A stretch of DNA of 64,000 nucleotides from Alphaproteobacteria bacterium (GCA_028279245.1 JANQOE010000017.1:1-64000), one strand, 5' to 3'. Counted from the stretch's first letter, positions 53,643-64,000 are shown. Numbers and translations: made by a program. Notes: generated from the sequence alone by a model not told the origin.

Positions 53643-55751
53643 CTAGGCAAGTCCCGCTAGCAGCAGCAGCGCGACAATGTTGGTGATCTTGATCATCGGG
53701 TTCACCGCCGGGCCGGCGGTGTCCTTGTAAGGATCACCGACCGTATCGCCGGTCACCGCCGCCTTATGGGCTTCCGAGCCTTTGCCGCCATGGTTGCCGT
53801 CTTCGATGTACTTCTTGGCGTTGTCCCAGGCACCACCACCGGCAGTCATGGAGATTGCGACAAACAAGCCGGTCACGATAACGCCGAGCAACATGGCCCC
53901 GACCGCAGAGAATGCCGCTGATTTCCCGGCGATGATCAGCACCACCACGTACACGACGATCGGGGCCAAGACCGGCAGCAGCGACGGCACGATCATTTCG
54001 CGAATAGCCGCCTTGGTGAGCAGATCGACGGCCCGGCTGTAGTCCGGCTTGCCGGTGCCTTCCATAATGCCGGGGATCTCTTTGAACTGCCGCCGCACCT
54101 CAACGACGACTGCGCCCGCGGCACGGCCGACGGCAGTCATGCTCAGCGCGCCAAACAGGTATGGCAACAAACCGCCAATGATCAGGCCGACCACGACGAA
54201 CGGATTGTTCAGCGAGAAGTCGAGTTCGATCCCCTCGAAGTACGGATGGCTGGCCGGGTCCGCGATAAAGAAGTCCAGATCCGACGTGTAGGCGGCGAAC
54301 AGCACCAGCGCGCCGAGACCTGCGGAAGCAATTGCGTAGCCCTTGGTCACGGCCTTGGTGGTGTTGCCCACGGCGTCCAAAGCATCGGTGGTCTTGCGAA
54401 CGTCCGCTTCGAGGTCCGCCATCTCGGCGATGCCGCCGGCGTTGTCGGTGACCGGACCGTAGGCGTCCAACGCCACGACCATACCGGCAAGGGCCAGCAT
54501 GCTGGTGACGGCAATTGCGATGCCGAGCAAGCCAGCTAGGAGGAACGTGATGATAATGGCGGCGCAGATGATGATGGCCGGCACAGCTGTCGCCTCCATA
54601 GAGACGGCAAGGCCTTGAATCACGTTAGTCCCGTGACCGGTTGTGGAGGCCTGGGCCACGGACCGGACCGGTCGGTATTCGGTGCCGGTGTAGTATTCGG
54701 TGATCCAGATCATCAGTCCGGTGACGATGATGCCGACGACCGCGGAGAGGAACAGTGAGAAGCCGCTGAATGTCTTCCCGCCAACAGTGAAGCTCTCACC
54801 GAAGCCGATAACCAAACCGGTCACTATGGCAATGCCGACCAAGGACAGCGCTGCGGCGGCGATGAACCCACGATACAACGCGCCCATAATGCTTTGGTTG
54901 TCGCCAAGCTTCACGAAGTAGGTGCCGGCCACTGAGGCGATGATGCAGACGCCGCCGATCGCCAGCGGATAGACCATCATCGGCGCCATCTGTTCGCTGC
55001 CAAAGAAGAAGATCGACGCCAACACCATCGTCGCGACAACTGTCACCGCGTAAGTTTCGAATAGGTCGGCGGCCATGCCAGCGCAGTCACCAACATTGTC
55101 CCCGACGTTGTCGGCGATCACCGCGGCGTTGCGCGGATCGTCCTCGGGAATGCCGGCTTCAACCTTACCAACCAGGCCGGCGCCGACGTCGGCGCCCTTG
55201 GTGAAGATACCGCCGCCGAGACGGGCGAAGATCGAGATCAGCGACGCGCCGAAACCGAGCGCCACCAGCGGATCGATCAGATGCCGCTCCTCAGCGCCCG
55301 AGGAGAGCAGGTATCCGAAGTAACCGGCGACCGCGAGCAGCGCCAGGCCCGCAACCAGCATTCCGGTAATCGCGCCGGAACGAAACGCGATGTCGAGCCC
55401 CTCACCCAAACCTTTGCGGGCGGCTTCCGCGGTGCGCACATTGGCACGGACCGAGATGTGCATGCCGATGTAGCCGGCAGCGCCGGACAGGATCGCGCCG
55501 ATGATGAAGCCAATGGCGACCCGCAGGTCGAAAACAAAGAACAGAATGACGGCAATGACAATGCCAACAATACCGATCGTCGTGTATTGGCGGTTCAGGT
55601 AGGCACTGGCGCCTTCCTGGACCGCGCCCGAGATCTCCTGCATCCGCGCGGAGCCTGCGCTTGCCCCAAGCACGGCTCTGGAGGTCCAAATGCCGTAGGC
55701 AACCGCCAGGATGCCACAAGCGATTGCAAACCAGACTGTCGCAGTCATCAT
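53643..55751 (-). CDS. hppA: Membrane-bound proton-pumping pyrophosphatase (potassium-independent type)
   Basis: The 702-residue integral protein pumps protons with energy from pyrophosphate. Catalytic segments are clear: FTKGADVG (Asp188), [28 protein letters not shown], and [13 protein letters not shown]. Lys466 and Thr469 in GNTTKAVTK mark the potassium-independent type. The usual Asp at position 192 (motif GADLVGKVE) is Gly here (GAGLVGKVE; codon GGC at 55178-55176). That Asp binds magnesium in known structures, so activity or metal binding may differ. About 16 membrane segments are expected. Confidence 0.93.
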   Translation of the reverse strand: MMTATVWFAIACGILAVAYGIWTSRAVLGASAGSARMQEISGAVQEGASAYLNRQYTTIGIVGIVIAVILFFVFDLRVAIGFIIGAILSGAAGYIGMHISVRANVRTAEAARKGLGEGLDIAFRSGAITGMLVAGLALLAVAGYFGYLLSSGAEERHLIDPLVALGFGASLISIFARLGGGIFTKGADVGAGLVGKVEAGIPEDDPRNAAVIADNVGDNVGDCAGMAADLFETYAVTVVATMVLASIFFFGSEQMAPMMVYPLAIGGVCIIASVAGTYFVKLGDNQSIMGALYRGFIAAAALSLVGIAIVTGLVIGFGESFTVGGKTFSGFSLFLSAVVGIIVTGLMIWITEYYTGTEYRPVRSVAQASTTGHGTNVIQGLAVSMEATAVPAIIICAAIIITFLLAGLLGIAIAVTSMLALAGMVVALDAYGPVTDNAGGIAEMADLEADVRKTTDALDAVGNTTKAVTKGYAIASAGLGALVLFAAYTSDLDFFIADPASHPYFEGIELDFSLNNPFVVVGLIIGGLLPYLFGALSMTAVGRAAGAVVVEVRRQFKEIPGIMEGTGKPDYSRAVDLLTKAAIREMIVPSLLPVLAPIVVYVVVLIIAGKSAAFSAVGAMLLGVIVTGLFVAISMTAGGGAWDNAKKYIEDGNHGGKGSEAHKAAVTGDTVGDPYKDTAGPAVNPMIKITNIVALLLLAGLA

Positions 55752-55863
55752 CGTTCCTTAAGTGGATTAACGGAGGTCGTTTCCCGCGGCGCAGGACGCG
55801 AAAGCGCCGGGAACATGCCAAAAAGGTTACACTAAGGCAACTGCGGGCTGTGAGCCGGCCGGA

Positions 55864-56367
55864 TTACCCGCTGTGGCTTCGGGTGACCCCCTCGACCAGC
55901 ACCTCGTCCACGACCCCTTTGCCGAACAGGTGGTCGGCGACCAGCTGAAAGGCCCGTTTGATCTCAATCGGGCCGTATTCCTGGTTCAGGCGGCTCTCGG
56001 TCTCGGCAAGTTGATGGAGGGCGCGGACAAACGCATCTTCCAGTTTTGGCATCTGCTCCAGGACGGTCGCGCGTTCTTCGTTGCCGGTCACCTCGAGTAG
56101 CACGAGCGCGGATAGGATCCCCACCGGCTTGTCGCCATCGAATAGCGTTGCCGAAAACTGGGGCAGCCGCAGCAGCGCCGATTCGCCGCCGCCTTTGCCC
56201 TCATCCTTGCCACCACCAGCCGCCATGGCTGACGTGGCGGTTGTCCCGACGATGGCCGCAACGATGAGGAGGATGGCGAACGCCTTAAGGTATCGAGAAG
56301 TGAGTGAAACCTTGCCGTTCGATGGAGACTGTTGCGCCACTGCCGTCAACAACTCTAACTCCCTCAC
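55864..56367 (-). CDS. FliL-like exported or membrane protein
   Basis: The frame overlaps the 3' end of thiL; the start is uncertain (GTG at 56367 or a nearer GTG). A hydrophobic N-terminal segment (YLKAFAILLIVAAIVGTTATSAMA) is followed by a Gly/Lys linker and a domain like that of FliL: LRLPQFSATLFDGDKPVGILSALVLLEV, MPKLEDAFVRALHQLA, then LFGKGVVDEVLVEGV. FliL acts at the flagellar stator, but no flagellar genes are near, so it may be a FliL-like protein with another role. Confidence 0.6.
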   Translation of the reverse strand: MRELELLTAVAQQSPSNGKVSLTSRYLKAFAILLIVAAIVGTTATSAMAAGGGKDEGKGGGESALLRLPQFSATLFDGDKPVGILSALVLLEVTGNEERATVLEQMPKLEDAFVRALHQLAETESRLNQEYGPIEIKRAFQLVADHLFGKGVVDEVLVEGVTRSHSG

Positions 56368-57274
56368 CCTTGGTGATCCGGCCGACCTTGGTTAACGGCA
56401 GGGCAAGTTCTTCAGCGAGCCTCTCGACCGAAGGTGCCTGGTCGGCACGGGCGGTGAACGCCAGTTCGTAATCGTCGCCGCCGGTTATCAGGCTAGTTAA
56501 CAGGTGTTGATCGTTGGTTACTTCCCCGGCGGCGACGGGCGACAGGGGGACCGCCGGGGCTTCCAGGGTGGCCCCCACCCCGGAGGCGGCGCAAAGGTGG
56601 CCCAGATCGGCCACCAGACCATCGGAGATGTCCAAGCAGGCGGATGCCAGGCCGCGGAGGCGGCGGCCCAGGGCGACCCGGGGTTCCGGGCGGTGGAAGC
56701 GGCCCGTTAGGAATGTGGCCGAACCCCGGTCCAGATCTCTCCCGTCGCGGGCCACCAGTAGGCCCAGATGGGCGTCGCCGATCGTTCCGCTGACATAGAT
56801 CTCGTCGCCCAGGCTGGCGCCTGCTCTGGTCAAGGCCTGGCCCTGCTCGACCCAGCCGAGTGCCGTGATCGAAAAAAGGTTGGCCGGGGCGCGTACCGTG
56901 TCGCCGCCGATGAGGTGGAGATCAAAAGCGGCCTGGTCCGCTGCCAGCCCGCTGACGAACGCTTCGAGCCAACCGAGGGACGTCTCCGCAGTGCACGCCA
57001 GGGTGAGGAGATAGGCTGCCGGTGCGGCCCCCATACTAGCCAGATCCGACAGATTCACGCGCAACAGCTTGCGGCCGATTTCCGCCGGCGGATCGTCTGG
57101 CAGGTAGTGCACGCCGGCTGCCATGGCGTCGGTGGTCGCGACCAGGTCGAAGCCAGACCTCGGCGTTAGCAGCGCGGCGTCGTCGGTTAAGCCAAATGAT
57201 CCTGCCGCTTCTTTGGCAAGGGGCGCGAGAAGCCGGTCAATGAGACCGAATTCGTCGAACTGCCCCGGTGGCAT
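56285..57274 (-). CDS. thiL: Thiamine-monophosphate kinase
   Basis: The 329-residue enzyme makes thiamine diphosphate from thiamine phosphate. Family marks: DEFGLIDRLLAPLA and GLTDDAALLTP near the N-terminus, MAAGVHYLPDDPPAEIGRKLLRVNLSDLASMGAAP, LIGGDTVRAP and DISDGLVADLGH. It follows nusB by ten bases, the common nusB-thiL order. Confidence 0.95.
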   Translation of the reverse strand: MPPGQFDEFGLIDRLLAPLAKEAAGSFGLTDDAALLTPRSGFDLVATTDAMAAGVHYLPDDPPAEIGRKLLRVNLSDLASMGAAPAAYLLTLACTAETSLGWLEAFVSGLAADQAAFDLHLIGGDTVRAPANLFSITALGWVEQGQALTRAGASLGDEIYVSGTIGDAHLGLLVARDGRDLDRGSATFLTGRFHRPEPRVALGRRLRGLASACLDISDGLVADLGHLCAASGVGATLEAPAVPLSPVAAGEVTNDQHLLTSLITGGDDYELAFTARADQAPSVERLAEELALPLTKVGRITKGEGVRVVDGSGATVSIERQGFTHFSIP

Positions 57275-57283
57275 GGCGGTTTC

Positions 57284-57790
57284 TTAGGCTTCCAGGTCGC
57301 GCAAGCTCCGCGCCGCGCGGTCCAACACGGCATTCACCAGGGCCGGTTCCTTCCCTGCATAGAAGGCATGGGCGATGTCGACATACTCGTTGATGATGAT
57401 GGCGACGTCGACGTCCGGCCGGTCACGGAGTTCGAGCACGCCGCAGCGCAGAATGGTCCGGAGCAGCACTTCGAGCCGTTCGGACCGGTTCTCACGGGAG
57501 AGCGCGGCGGTAATCGCCTCGTCCAGCGCCGCCGCCGATGCGCTGACGTTGCGGACGATGTCGGCGAACAGCTTCTGACCACGGGCGGGGATCGTGCCGT
57601 AGGCGCGGGCGGACTCGTCCAGGCGATGCTCCAGGAACTCTTGGAGAATGGTATCCGCGGCGGCCCCGGTCATCTCGTGTTGGTAAACGGCCTGCACGGC
57701 CAGCAAACGGGCGGTTCGGGTTCGCTGTGGCGGCGCGGCGGGCGCCGAGCCCGCCCGCTCTGCCTCGTTCGGTTCGGCCACCGCGATCAC
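57284..57790 (-). CDS. nusB: Transcription antitermination protein NusB
   Basis: The 168-residue helical protein has the NusB pattern: RTRTARLLAVQAVYQHEMTG, SERLEVLLRTILRCGVLELRDRPDVDVAIIINEYVDIAHAFYAGKEPALVNAVLDRAAR. An N-terminal extension of about 20 residues is Ala/Pro-rich. It overlaps ribH by four bases and supports rRNA antitermination. Confidence 0.95.
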   Translation of the reverse strand: MIAVAEPNEAERAGSAPAAPPQRTRTARLLAVQAVYQHEMTGAAADTILQEFLEHRLDESARAYGTIPARGQKLFADIVRNVSASAAALDEAITAALSRENRSERLEVLLRTILRCGVLELRDRPDVDVAIIINEYVDIAHAFYAGKEPALVNAVLDRAARSLRDLEA

Positions 57791-58251
57791 CGGGGGTACA
57801 GGTTGAAGTGCCGCTTCACGTCGAGCATCTGTAAGCAGGCCCGGGCGGCCTCGCCCCCTTTGTTCCGACGGTCGACGGCGGCGCGCTCCTTGGCTTGGTC
57901 GCGGTTTTCGACGGTGACGATGCCATAGCCAACGGCAAGGCTGTAGCGGCAGGCTAGATCCTGCAGGGCCCGCGCCGACTCGCCGCAGACGTAGTCATAG
58001 TGGCTGGTTTCGCCGCGGATGACGCAACCGAGGGCGATGAAACCGTCGAACCGGCGGCGCCCGGCATAGAAGTCCATCGCCCGCACGGAGATGGCGATGG
58101 CGGCGGGAATCTCGAAGGCGCCGGGCACTTCAACACGTTCGTAGATGGCTTCCCGTTCATCCAGCACCGCGGTCGCGCCACGCACCAACTCGGCGCAGAT
58201 ATCCTGGTAGTAGGGCGCCTCGACGATGAGGATATTGGGTCGGTCAACCAC
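57787..58251 (-). CDS. ribH: 6,7-dimethyl-8-ribityllumazine synthase
   Basis: The 154-residue enzyme makes lumazine, the substrate of riboflavin synthase. Marks: ILIVEAPYYQDICAELVRGA, EVPGAFEIPAAI, GFIALGCVIRGETSHYDYVCGESARAL and VENRDQAKERA. The conserved His of the SHYDYV segment is present. It overlaps ribBA by eight bases. Confidence 0.96.
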   Translation of the reverse strand: MVDRPNILIVEAPYYQDICAELVRGATAVLDEREAIYERVEVPGAFEIPAAIAISVRAMDFYAGRRRFDGFIALGCVIRGETSHYDYVCGESARALQDLACRYSLAVGYGIVTVENRDQAKERAAVDRRNKGGEAARACLQMLDVKRHFNLYPR

Positions 58252-59437
58252 GCGCGTTTGGTCCCTTTTTCAGCGGCTCCGTTCCCACGATCGAAAGGCC
58301 GAAGCCGTCCAAGCCAATCACCGCTCGCGGGGCGTTGGTGAGCAGTATCATCTCGCGCACGCCGAGGTCGATGAGTATCTGGGCACCTACGCCGTAATCC
58401 CGAAGTTCGCCAGGATGCGTCGCAGCGCCGGACTGATCCTGGTTTAGGCGGTCACTGAGGGCCGTGGGCCGTGGCTCCCGAATGAGCACGATGACTCCCC
58501 TGCCCTCCGCTGAGATCCGTTCCAGCGCAGCCTCGAGCCCACCCGCGGACCGCGAGGTGTCTCCCAAGACGTCGCTAAAGAGATCAAGCGCGTGCATGCG
58601 GACCAGAACCGGGCCATCGGCCGCCACATCGCCCTTCACCAGGGCCACATGTTCAGCATATTCGACCGTGTTCCGGTAGATCCGAACGTCGAAATCGCCG
58701 CCAAAACGGCTGTTCAGCTTGGTCTCGGTCAGGGGCTCGACGATGCGGTCGTGGCGGCGCCGAAAGGCGATGAGATCGGCGATCGTGCCGACCTTCAAGC
58801 CATGTAGCTGGGCAAACTGCAGCAAGTCCGGCAGACGGGCCATCGTCCCGTCTTCCTTCATGATCTCGCAAATCACGCCGGCCGGATAAAGGCCGGCCAG
58901 GCGGGCGAGGTCGACCGCCGCTTCGGTATGGCCGGCCCGGACCAGAACGCCGCCGTCCCGGGCGGCCAGCGGGAAGATATGGCCGGGGGTACAGACGTCT
59001 TCCGGCTGCGTGGTTTGGTCGATGGCAACGGCAATGGTCCGCGCGCGGTCCGGCGCCGAGATGCCCGTGGTCACGCCATGGCGCGCTTCGATCGAGACCG
59101 TGAAGTTGGTCTGCAGGCGGTTGGCGTTGGTCTGCGGCATCAGGGGCAGGCCAAGATGGCGCACCCGCTCCTGGGTCATGGCCAGGCAAATGAGGCCGCG
59201 GCCGTGGGTCGCCATGAAGTTGATGGCGTCCGGTGTGGCCATTTGGGCGGGGATGACCAGGTCGCCTTCGTTCTCGCGGTCCTGCTCATCGACCAGAATG
59301 AACATCCGGCCGTTCCGCGCGTCCTCGACGATTTCCTCGGTCGACGACAAGAACGAACTGTCTTCGTCGTGCAGCCGAGGATCGTGGACACTGAGGCGCT
59401 GTAGCGATGACGGGTCCGGGTTCAACGTTGGCTCCAA
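58244..59437 (-). CDS. ribB: DHBP synthase with degenerate GTP-cyclohydrolase II domain (RibBX type)
   Basis: The 397-residue protein has an intact 3,4-dihydroxy-2-butanone-4-phosphate synthase half (about 30-230: LVDEQDRENEGDLVIPAQ, THGRGLICLAMT, DRARTIAVAI, VCTPGHIFPLAARDGGVL, GHTEAAVDLA). The second half aligns with GTP cyclohydrolase II by position (VLVRMHALDLFSDVLGD, LEAALERISAEGRGVIV) but the three zinc-binding Cys of that enzyme are missing. Such RibBX proteins are known in proteobacteria and need a separate RibA, which is not in this window. Confidence 0.93.
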   Translation of the reverse strand: MEPTLNPDPSSLQRLSVHDPRLHDEDSSFLSSTEEIVEDARNGRMFILVDEQDRENEGDLVIPAQMATPDAINFMATHGRGLICLAMTQERVRHLGLPLMPQTNANRLQTNFTVSIEARHGVTTGISAPDRARTIAVAIDQTTQPEDVCTPGHIFPLAARDGGVLVRAGHTEAAVDLARLAGLYPAGVICEIMKEDGTMARLPDLLQFAQLHGLKVGTIADLIAFRRRHDRIVEPLTETKLNSRFGGDFDVRIYRNTVEYAEHVALVKGDVAADGPVLVRMHALDLFSDVLGDTSRSAGGLEAALERISAEGRGVIVLIREPRPTALSDRLNQDQSGAATHPGELRDYGVGAQILIDLGVREMILLTNAPRAVIGLDGFGLSIVGTEPLKKGPNARG

Positions 59438-60018
59438 TGGAGGATCTGCGCGGCATAGCGGGCCAGCACATCGACCTCAAGGTTAACATGCGCCCCGGGC
59501 GCCGACGAACGGAAGGTCGTGTTGGCCCAAGTGTGGGGTATCAGATTGACCTCGAACCAGCTGTCGCCAACCTCGTTCACTGTGAGTGAAACACCGTCGA
59601 CCGCTACTGAGCCCTTCGGCGCGATCATTGGCATGAGTTCGCGCGGCGGCTGGAATCTGACCCGATGACTGTCGCCGACGGCTTCAATCCCAACGATCGT
59701 CCCGACACCGTCGACGTGGCCCTGGACAATATGGCCGCCAAACTCGTCGCCGGCGCGCATGGGCCGCTCCAAGTTGATCGGGGTCCCGACCTGCCAGCGC
59801 CCTAGGGTCGTGCAATCCAGCGTTTCCTCGGAGGCCTCGGCGGAAAACCAATCGCGCCCTCGGTCGACCATCGTCAGGCAGATGCCGCTGCAGGCGATCG
59901 ACGCACCAATGCTGGCCTCGATCAGATCGTGCGCGGTTTGCACCGTGAGCCTGCGCCCCTGGTTGGTTGGCTCGACAGCGGTGACGGCACCCACGTCTGT
60001 GACTATGCCGGTGAACAT
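59422..60018 (-). CDS. ribE: Riboflavin synthase, alpha chain
   Basis: The 198-residue protein has two similar beta-barrel halves: MFTGIVTDVGAVTAVE with SIACSGICLTMVDR (active Cys), then FGGHIVQGHVDGVGTI with KGSVAVDGVSLTVNEV. It converts lumazine to riboflavin. It overlaps ribBA by 16 bases and follows ribD by nine. Confidence 0.96.
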   Translation of the reverse strand: MFTGIVTDVGAVTAVEPTNQGRRLTVQTAHDLIEASIGASIACSGICLTMVDRGRDWFSAEASEETLDCTTLGRWQVGTPINLERPMRAGDEFGGHIVQGHVDGVGTIVGIEAVGDSHRVRFQPPRELMPMIAPKGSVAVDGVSLTVNEVGDSWFEVNLIPHTWANTTFRSSAPGAHVNLEVDVLARYAAQILHWSQR

Positions 60019-60027
60019 TGATCGGTC

Positions 60028-61125
60028 TCAGGCGGTTATTCGGGTCAGAGTTTCCATCAGATCATCTCCAAACCGCCGTTGGTCAACGCGCTTGAAGCGA
60101 GGCGCGGCGGCGACCTCGGACAGGCCGAGTTCGGCGAATGCGGGGCGGGCATCGCCACCAAGCAGGATCGGGGCACGAAACCAGACGATGGTATCGACGA
60201 GATCCCGCCGCACCAGTCCGGCGGCAAGGCGCCCGCCGCCTTCGACCAGCAGCCGGGTCACGCCACGGCTGGCCAAGAGCTTGAGGGCTGCGGCCAGGTC
60301 CAACTCCGTGCCCGCGCCCTCGACGGGAATGATCTCGACACCGGCAGCGGTAAGCGCTTCCGCCGGCTTGCTCCTGGCCGCCGCCTTCTGGGTCAATACC
60401 CACGTCGGCTGTTGCCGGGCCGTCACTGCGAGCTGGCTGGTCGGGGGAAGGCGAAGCGAGGTGTCGGCGACGATGCGGATGGGCGATCTGGTGGCAAAGC
60501 GCGGGAGCCGGCAGTTCAGCTTCGGGTCATCCGCGAGGGCCGTACCGATGCCAACCAGCACGGCATCGTGGGTCGCCCGCAGCAGGTGGCCGCGCGCCCG
60601 CGCCCGTGGGCCGGTGATCCATTTGGACTGGCCGGCGGCGGTGGCAATGCGGCCATCGAGACTGGTTGCGGTCTTCAAGGTGACGTGAGGCCGGCCCAGC
60701 TCAACCTTAGTGAAGAAACCGGCGTTCTGATCGCGCGCGTCGACCTCGCCGACACCCAACTCGACCTCGATACCGGCCTCACGCACGCGCCGTATGCCGC
60801 CGCCATTCACCCGGGGGTCCGGATCACGACAAGCAACAACCAGCCGGGCGATCCCGGCTTCAATCAAAGCATCGGCGCACGGCGGCGTTTGGCCATAATG
60901 GGCACACGGTTCCAGTGTGACATAGGCAGTCGCACCCCGGCTGGCATTGGCGCCGTGGCGCCGCCGGGCATCGGCGAGGGCTTCGGTTTCGGCATGGGGC
61001 CGTCCGCCGGGCTGGGTCCAGCCGCGGCCGACCTCCTGTCCCTCTTTTACCAGCACGCAGCCGACGGCCGGGTTTGGTGCGCAGGTGCCGAGGGCCCGGG
61101 CCGCCAAGCGCAGTGCCACTGCCAT
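60028..61125 (-). CDS. ribD: Bifunctional riboflavin deaminase-reductase
   Basis: The 365-residue protein has a deaminase half with the zinc site (HAETEALADA and EPCAHYGQTPPC) and a reductase half with RPHVTLKTATSLDGRIATAAGQSKWITG, DAVLVGIGTALADDP and VEGGGRLAAGLV. It carries out steps two and three of riboflavin synthesis. The ATG at 61125 is the first ATG after nrdR; conserved residues just upstream leave a TTG start near 61179 possible. Confidence 0.93.
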   Translation of the reverse strand: MAVALRLAARALGTCAPNPAVGCVLVKEGQEVGRGWTQPGGRPHAETEALADARRRHGANASRGATAYVTLEPCAHYGQTPPCADALIEAGIARLVVACRDPDPRVNGGGIRRVREAGIEVELGVGEVDARDQNAGFFTKVELGRPHVTLKTATSLDGRIATAAGQSKWITGPRARARGHLLRATHDAVLVGIGTALADDPKLNCRLPRFATRSPIRIVADTSLRLPPTSQLAVTARQQPTWVLTQKAAARSKPAEALTAAGVEIIPVEGAGTELDLAAALKLLASRGVTRLLVEGGGRLAAGLVRRDLVDTIVWFRAPILLGGDARPAFAELGLSEVAAAPRFKRVDQRRFGDDLMETLTRITA

Positions 61126-61159
61126 CCAAGCCCGGTCTGTATCGGCGAACGCCGTTGGC

Positions 61160-61624
61160 TTAGTCGTCGTCGCCGGCAAGGCGGTGGTTGCCAATGAAGT
61201 CTTCGAAGTCCTTGGCCTCCCGGAAGTTCCGGTAAACCGAGGCGAAGCGGACATAGGCAACCGAATCGAGATTGGCGAGCGCGTCCATGATGGTCTCGCC
61301 AATCTGCGCCACATCGATCTCCGTCTCGCCGGAAGATTCGAGGCGCCGCACAATGCCGCTGATTACCCGATCCACCCGCTCCGGATCGACCGGCCGTTTG
61401 CGGAGGGCGATGCGCATCGACCGCTCCAGCTTGTCACGGTCGAATGGCACCCGCTGGCCGGACTTCTTGATGACGGTCAGTTCTCGCAGATGCACCCGCT
61501 CGAAGGTCGTGAAGCGGGCGCCGCAATTTGGGCAAAAGCGGCGCCGCCGAATGGACGTGTTGTCCTCGGTCGGACGGGAGTCCTTAACCTGGGTGTCTTC
61601 GTGACCGCAAAACGGGCAGCGCAT
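61160..61624 (-). CDS. nrdR: Transcriptional repressor NrdR
   Basis: The 154-residue regulator of ribonucleotide reductase genes has a zinc ribbon ([13 protein letters not shown] and [15 protein letters not shown]) and an ATP-cone ([24 protein letters not shown]). The glyA-nrdR-ribD order is a widespread bacterial arrangement. Confidence 0.97.
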   Translation of the reverse strand: MRCPFCGHEDTQVKDSRPTEDNTSIRRRRFCPNCGARFTTFERVHLRELTVIKKSGQRVPFDRDKLERSMRIALRKRPVDPERVDRVISGIVRRLESSGETEIDVAQIGETIMDALANLDSVAYVRFASVYRNFREAKDFEDFIGNHRLAGDDD

Positions 61625-61639
61625 CGTAACTCCTCGGCC

Positions 61640-62965
<1,326 letters not shown>

Positions 62966-62970
62966 GGCAT

Positions 62971-63402
62971 TTATCCAAGTTTGGCGACGCGGGGCGCGTG
63001 GCGACCACCCGCGAATTCCGTGTTCAAAAAGGCGATTACGCAGTCAAAAGCCGTGCTGGGGCCAATGACGCGTGCACCGAGAGCCAGAACGTTCGCATCG
63101 TTGTGCTCCCGCGACAGCTTGGCGGTCGTTACGTCATGGCACAGAGCAGCCCGCACGCCGGGCACACGGTTGGCGGCGATCGATATCCCAATCCCCGTGC
63201 CACAGACGGCAATGCCCCAGAGGGCTTGGCCGTTGCCAACGGCTTCCGCCAGGGTGCGGCCGAAATCGGGGTAGTCGACCGACCGGTCGTCGAAGGTGCC
63301 CAAATCGAGTTGGTCGTAGCCCTCCCGCTCAAGCAGACGGCGTATCTCCTCCTTGAGAGCAAAGCCCGCGTGATCGCTTGCCACGGCAACGACCTGACCC
63401 AC
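62971..63402 (-). CDS. rpiB: Ribose-5-phosphate isomerase B
   Basis: The 143-residue RpiB/LacAB-family isomerase has [19 protein letters not shown], the nucleophile Cys in [15 protein letters not shown] and the segment [30 protein letters not shown]. It interconverts ribose-5-phosphate and ribulose-5-phosphate. It starts the rpiB-glyA-nrdR unit. Confidence 0.96.
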   Translation of the reverse strand: MGQVVAVASDHAGFALKEEIRRLLEREGYDQLDLGTFDDRSVDYPDFGRTLAEAVGNGQALWGIAVCGTGIGISIAANRVPGVRAALCHDVTTAKLSREHNDANVLALGARVIGPSTAFDCVIAFLNTEFAGGRHAPRVAKLG

Positions 63403-63755
63403 AAAAACAACGCCTATACTGTCGAAGAAAACCTATCGGTTGTTACCATATCTGGTCTCCGCACGCCAACCCGCCACAAGACTGTCGGGCAACGAATGGA
63501 AACTGGCCGGACCGCCGCGACTCAATAAAGACTCATTGGGTCAAGGGGTCGCCGATGAATTCGCTGGTCCTAGTCAAGAAACGGCGGTGTCTCGGATGGA
63601 ATTTCGCATGTTAAGCAGGTTCTTTAGTTGGTTTTCTTTAGTGAAGGCGACGCTGGAAATCGGTTATTACTGATCTTAGATTTGGATTCTCCTTGACACC
63701 TTGATTTTCGCGTGTCTAGAAGGAAAACTAGGAAGTGGTATTGAAGGATAGCGCA
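63403..63755. other. Intergenic region upstream of mucR
   Basis: This 353-base gap between divergent rpiB and mucR holds the promoters of both. Short frames here have no family pattern. A promoter for mucR is placed at 63693-63722. No RNA gene or strong terminator hairpin is evident. Confidence 0.6.
63693..63722 (+). promoter_or_regulatory. Likely mucR promoter
   Basis: A perfect -35 box TTGACA (63693-63698) is followed after 18 bases by TAGAAG (63717-63722), a fair -10 box, 33 bases before the start codon. Confidence 0.5.
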
Positions 63756-64000
63756 ATGGCTGAAAGCACAGCCGAAAAGATACCGCAGGGCGAAATGCTC
63801 AAGATGACTACGCAAGTGGTGTCTGCTTACCTGGGCAATAACCCCGTTCCGGCGTCCCAGATCCCCGACGTCATTCGGTCTGTGTTCTCTAGTCTAACCA
63901 ACCTTGACGGCGGCACCGCGGAAATACTGCCGCAGTCGCAAAAGCCGGCGGTGACGGTGAAGAAGTCCGTCACGCCCGAGTACATCGTGTGTCTCGAGGA
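63756..64000 (+). CDS. MucR/Ros-type zinc-finger regulator, 3' end cut by window edge
   Basis: The frame is open from the ATG at 63756, with AAGGA ahead, to the window end (81 codons). The product starts MAESTAEKIPQ and shows the MucR N-terminal pattern: MTTQVVSAYLGNNPVPASQIPDVIRSVFSSL, then PAVTVKKSVTPEYIVCLE, where the first zinc-binding Cys begins. MucR-type proteins are alphaproteobacterial global regulators of surface polysaccharide, motility and cell-cycle genes. Which targets it has here is unknown. Confidence 0.92.
   Translation, partial: MAESTAEKIPQGEMLKMTTQVVSAYLGNNPVPASQIPDVIRSVFSSLTNLDGGTAEILPQSQKPAVTVKKSVTPEYIVCLE

Overview
The window is chromosomal DNA from an alphaproteobacterium, most likely of the Rhodospirillales or a neighbouring order. 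Signs of this are the high GC content, a MucR/Ros-type regulator at the right edge, a CBP3-type cytochrome bc1 assembly chaperone, the gene order DUF177-rpmF-plsX-fabH-ihfA-merR next to tRNA-Pro(GGG), and a riboflavin cluster whose RibBA has a degenerate GTP-cyclohydrolase half. No insertion sequence, prophage or CRISPR array was seen.

Left part (1-14.5 kb). Two divergent subtilisin-family (S8) secreted proteases lie at the edge. One is cut by the window; the other is an autotransporter followed by a PrcB-like exported protein. Next come housekeeping blocks: rplM-rpsI-argC; an enoyl-CoA hydratase homologue, a CoA-binding protein and metY in a tightly coupled operon; a response regulator with an HPt protein; an MFS transporter; cutA; and several small unknown genes.

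Accessory part (14.5-48.6 kb). (a) A GntR/FCD regulator is divergent from a luciferase-like monooxygenase, an ABC importer without its own ATPase and a convergent glucokinase; two near-identical palindromes lie in the divergent promoter region. (b) A six-gene archaic-type chaperone-usher fimbrial operon with two tandem chaperones lies under a LuxR-type regulator, followed by an 0.9-kb gap holding a tRNA-like fragment. (c) Heme oxygenase, then a thiolase and a maleylacetate reductase (end of the 3-oxoadipate route). (d) A large sugar-acid locus: a probable D-apionate lactonase with a complete family-1 type ABC importer on the minus strand, a GntR/FCD regulator, and a plus-strand operon with a complete ribose-type ABC importer, a RuBisCO-like protein, a four-carbon acid sugar kinase and an oxidoisomerase. 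This enzyme set matches the published D-apionate pathway: lactone to D-apionate to 3-oxo-isoapionate to its 4-phosphate, then probably 3-phosphoglycerate and glycolate.

Right part (48.6-64 kb). Conserved core genes, mostly on the minus strand: tRNA-Pro, merR, ihfA, fabH, plsX, rpmF, DUF177, CBP3; a BamE-like lipoprotein on the plus strand; hppA (proton pyrophosphatase, with an unusual substitution at an otherwise conserved Asp); a FliL-like protein, thiL, nusB, ribH, ribBA, ribE, ribD, nrdR, glyA, rpiB; then the start of mucR.

A recurring pattern is a strong stem-loop directly after the gene whose product should be most abundant: three ABC binding proteins, one major pilin and one autotransporter. 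It suggests a common way of setting unequal expression within operons. All functional calls are from reading the sequence; no database search was possible.
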